In this document: positions 62,504 to 64,000 of the stretch, piece by piece
Position numbering within the stretch: position 1 is the first letter of the stretch
Layout: each line of letters opens with the position of its first letter
Source: Methanosuratincola petrocarbonis
GTDB taxonomy: Archaea > Thermoproteota > Methanomethylicia > Methanomethylicales > Methanomethylicaceae
DNA: 64,000 bases
Direction of reading: 5' to 3'
NCBI GenBank assembly: GCA_030522375.1
Contig: CP130488.1
Location: forward strand, 248,001-312,000
Notes under the pieces: model-generated
Told to the model about the DNA's origin: nothing
Seen by the model: the letters and a program-made list of their open reading frames with translations, nothing else
The model's database searches: none
Position numbers and translations under genes: made by a program

Positions 62504-62763
62504 CCGCAGTTGAGAACGATTTCAGGGAGAAGCCCGGAATTTGAATCGCCCCCATGGCCGGCGTTCTCCTCCCGGGTTTCCCATGCAACGACTTTCCGCG
62601 GTCGTGGCGTCCGATTTTATCCAGACGCCCTGGATTCGTCCCATCGTGCATCCTGTCCGCTGCGCCCTTCAGGTTCTTCCGTTCTTGCTCCCCCTTTCGG
62701 GTTAGCCTTTCCCTTCCGTTCCTGTCGGGTGCCGCTACAGGCCCTTTCCGTTCTCAACTGCGG
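62504..62763 (-). ncRNA. Structured non-coding RNA candidate, possibly RNase P RNA
   Basis: The ends (62504-62518 and 62749-62763) are perfect 15-bp inverted complements, giving a closing stem. Reading the minus strand, several hairpins follow: CCUGU/ACAGG, GCU..CCC-GAAA-GGG..AGC, GGCGUC/GACGCC, ACGAC/GUCGU and CAUGG/CCAUG. AAGGCUAACCC and GGGGGAGCAAGA together resemble the RNase P CR-III region (GGUAAACC..GGAGCAAG), and GGGCUU sits where CR-V would be expected near the 3' end. However, the classical GAGGAAAGUCC near the 5' end is not clear. An upstream TTATAA on the minus strand near 62800 and a downstream T-rich stretch fit a transcription unit. A terminal-inverted-repeat element is an alternative. 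Confidence 0.5.
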
Positions 62764-62998
62764 CGTAAATACATTCGGCACAACAAGACTTATGGCATGC
62801 TTATAACGTTCAAGGCAAATTACCATGTTTCCTATGGTGTAGGAAATTGATATATTTGTTTAAAAAAGGGTTTAGCGTACAACTAAACCAAAACAGCTCA
62901 TCAAACTGTCATTTTTAAATGAACAAGTCAATTTTCATGATCGGTAATAGGGATGCAAATTGCAATGTGGGAAATGTTTTATTGCAGTTTGTGCTCGA
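62764..62998. other. Intergenic region between the structured RNA and the nucleoside phosphorylase gene
   Basis: About 235 A/T-rich bases with no supported gene. It includes a TATA-like TTATAA (minus strand, near 62800), TGATATATTTG at 62848-62858 (plus strand) and a 6-bp inverted repeat GTTTAG...CTAAAC at about 62870-62887. Confidence 0.4.
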
Positions 62999-63721
62999 TT
63001 ATTTTCGAGGCAACTCGATCGAAACTGCTGTTTCCATGGCAGACAGTGCGCAACTCTCGATAGCTCTCATGATCCCATTCCCTTCGAGGACCCTTGCCTT
63101 TCCATGGGGAGCTCCTGTTACAGCCAAAATGGCCCCGGTCTCGTAGCCCCTGATCTGCCCTATTGTAAAAATCGCCGAGCATTCCATCTCGAATCCCAGC
63201 ACCCCCTTCTCCTTCCAATAGGACGCATCCCCCTTCCCCTCTAGGTAAAACGTGTCACTCGTGCAGATCGTGCCGGTGTGAGCCCTCACCCCTTTAGAGA
63301 GTGCTGCCGACCTGAGAAGCTCTGCTATGCGGCGCGATGCCACTGGCAAGCGATCCAATTTGAACTTCTCTCTGTATGACTTGGTGGTCCCATCCAGGGG
63401 TATTGCTTCGTTCGGTACTACGGCATCGCCAGCCGAAACCTCGTCTGAAATGCTTCCCATTGTTCCCGATCTGATTATACACTTTGCTCCCAAAGCCGCA
63501 AGCTCCTCGCAGACAATAGCTGCGGAAGGCGTTCCCATCCCTGTCGTCGAAAGCGTCAGTTTTGTGCCCATGTACTCCCCTGTGTAGGTCAGGAGGCACC
63601 TGTTCTTGTTAACCAGCCTGGGTCGGTCTAGGAAAGACGATAAAGCTTTTGTCCTGCATGGATCCCCGAATACGACTACCCTCTCGGCTACGTCCCCCTT
63701 GACGCACTTCAGGTGGTACAT
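62999..63721 (-). CDS. Nucleoside phosphorylase (uridine/purine phosphorylase family)
   Basis: The product is 240 residues from ATG 63721. GDPCRTKALS near the N-terminus (phosphate loop), STTGMGTPSAAIVCEELAALGAKCIIRSGTMG, and LGFEMECSAIF (nucleoside binding) are family signatures. It splits nucleosides with phosphate to base and ribose-1-phosphate. The substrate, uridine or a purine nucleoside, cannot be decided. It lies 8 bases after the purP stop. Confidence 0.92.
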   Translation of the reverse strand: MYHLKCVKGDVAERVVVFGDPCRTKALSSFLDRPRLVNKNRCLLTYTGEYMGTKLTLSTTGMGTPSAAIVCEELAALGAKCIIRSGTMGSISDEVSAGDAVVPNEAIPLDGTTKSYREKFKLDRLPVASRRIAELLRSAALSKGVRAHTGTICTSDTFYLEGKGDASYWKEKGVLGFEMECSAIFTIGQIRGYETGAILAVTGAPHGKARVLEGNGIMRAIESCALSAMETAVSIELPRK

Positions 63722-63729
63722 TTGAATCA

Positions 63730-64000
63730 CTACGTGGTAACTTTCTCGATCACGCCGAGCTCCGAGGCTGCCTTTATCTCCCTCGCGATCCTCCTCCCCA
63801 TGCTCATGGGCTCGTCAAAGAGAAGATCGCTGTACGGGGACCCGCTGACGAAGAGGTTTGTGCCCGCGACTATCCTCCCCGAGAATTCGAAAGTGTAGAG
63901 CTTGCCTTCCTCGTCACATATCATCTCGAGGCAGAAGGGTCCTATCATCCCTGGCGGGACAAGCCTCTCTGCTGCCGAGACGAACTTCTCCCCATCATCG
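63730..64000 (-). CDS. purP: Formate-dependent IMP synthesis enzyme PurP, C-terminal part (cut by window edge)
   Basis: The 90 visible residues include MIGPFCLEMICDEEGKLYTF, EFSGRIVAGTNLF, GSPYSDLLF and PMSMGRRIAREIK, which match the end of PurP exactly in order. PurP is an ATP-grasp enzyme that formylates AICAR with formate in archaeal purine synthesis. The N-terminal part lies outside the window; the frame stays open to base 64000. It is followed by the nucleoside phosphorylase gene. Confidence 0.92.
   Translation of the reverse strand, partial: DDGEKFVSAAERLVPPGMIGPFCLEMICDEEGKLYTFEFSGRIVAGTNLFVSGSPYSDLLFDEPMSMGRRIAREIKAASELGVIEKVTT

Noticed and set aside
62510..62850. Two 98-codon plus-strand frames
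   Set aside because: They are low-quality proline/serine/arginine-rich translations over the structured RNA candidate, with no start signals or family features.
62919..63146. 75-codon plus-strand frame
   Set aside because: Most of it is antisense to the nucleoside phosphorylase gene.

Overview
The window is chromosomal archaeal DNA. The evidence is a dense set of archaeal information-processing genes: ribosomal proteins S30e and S25e, RNA polymerase subunit K, a thermosome, RadA, HerA/NurA, archaeal-type ProRS, Trm1, EndoQ, TrmI and an A-type ATP synthase. S25e and S30e together point to the TACK side (Thermoproteota) rather than Euryarchaeota. An Ehb-type energy-converting [NiFe] hydrogenase with polyferredoxins, an MtrH-like methyltransferase and a corrinoid protein suggest a strict anaerobe using tetrahydromethanopterin-type C1 chemistry, of the kind found in Methanomethylicia or Bathyarchaeia-like lineages. 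No mcr genes are present, so methanogenesis cannot be claimed. I see no CRISPR array, insertion sequence, prophage, rRNA or tRNA.

Layout. 1-4.2 kb: 3' end of trm1, a short S30e gene, SAM/arginine decarboxylase, and endoQ-proS on the minus strand. 4.4-21.6 kb: one uninterrupted plus-strand array. It begins with Mrp-like antiporter subunits, continues with three ferredoxin/polyferredoxin genes and the Ehb small, large, membrane and P subunits, and after only 16 bp runs into ATP synthase genes F-E-A-B-D-(small ORF)-K-I. ATP synthase C and H lie convergently on the other strand with trmI. 23.7-27.1 kb: acylphosphatase, then an Lrp regulator divergent from PEP synthase, with two palindromes between them. 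27.2-31 kb: five overlapping minus-strand genes in which a normal RadA sits between two proteins that look like ATPases with lost nucleotide-binding motifs. 31-33 kb: a membrane ArsR-type regulator, an unknown protein and a SagB-like oxidoreductase. 33-36.8 kb: a TrmB regulator heading an operon of two LipS-type radical SAM proteins and a split lipoate ligase, with a perfect palindromic operator candidate. 36.8-40.4 kb: an oversized NurA with HerA. 40.5-44.9 kb: a ProC-like protein, endonuclease IV, membrane proteins, a GH3-family protein and two stand-alone Lrp ligand domains. 44.9-47.4 kb: corrinoid protein, core MetE and MtrH-like methyltransferase, probably a methionine synthesis module. 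47.4-52 kb: ACT protein, SerB, thioredoxin, glucan phosphorylase and a TatD-like hydrolase. 52-55.8 kb: inositol phosphate synthase, a TrmB regulator and a tetraether lipid synthase homologue. 55.8-64 kb: S25e, a cyclophilin-like protein, larC (frameshifted at a C8 run), larB, rpoK, thermosome, acetyltransferase, a Toprim protein, a strongly structured RNA candidate, a nucleoside phosphorylase and the C-terminal part of purP.

How the genes fit together. The hydrogenase could oxidise ferredoxin, evolve H2 and pump ions, and the adjacent ATP synthase could use that gradient. PEP synthase, glucan phosphorylase and inositol phosphate synthase connect pyruvate, stored glucan and polar lipid heads. 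The tetraether synthase completes the membrane core. Function calls come from motif reading without database searches; starts were chosen by operon overlap, TATA distance and family N-termini.
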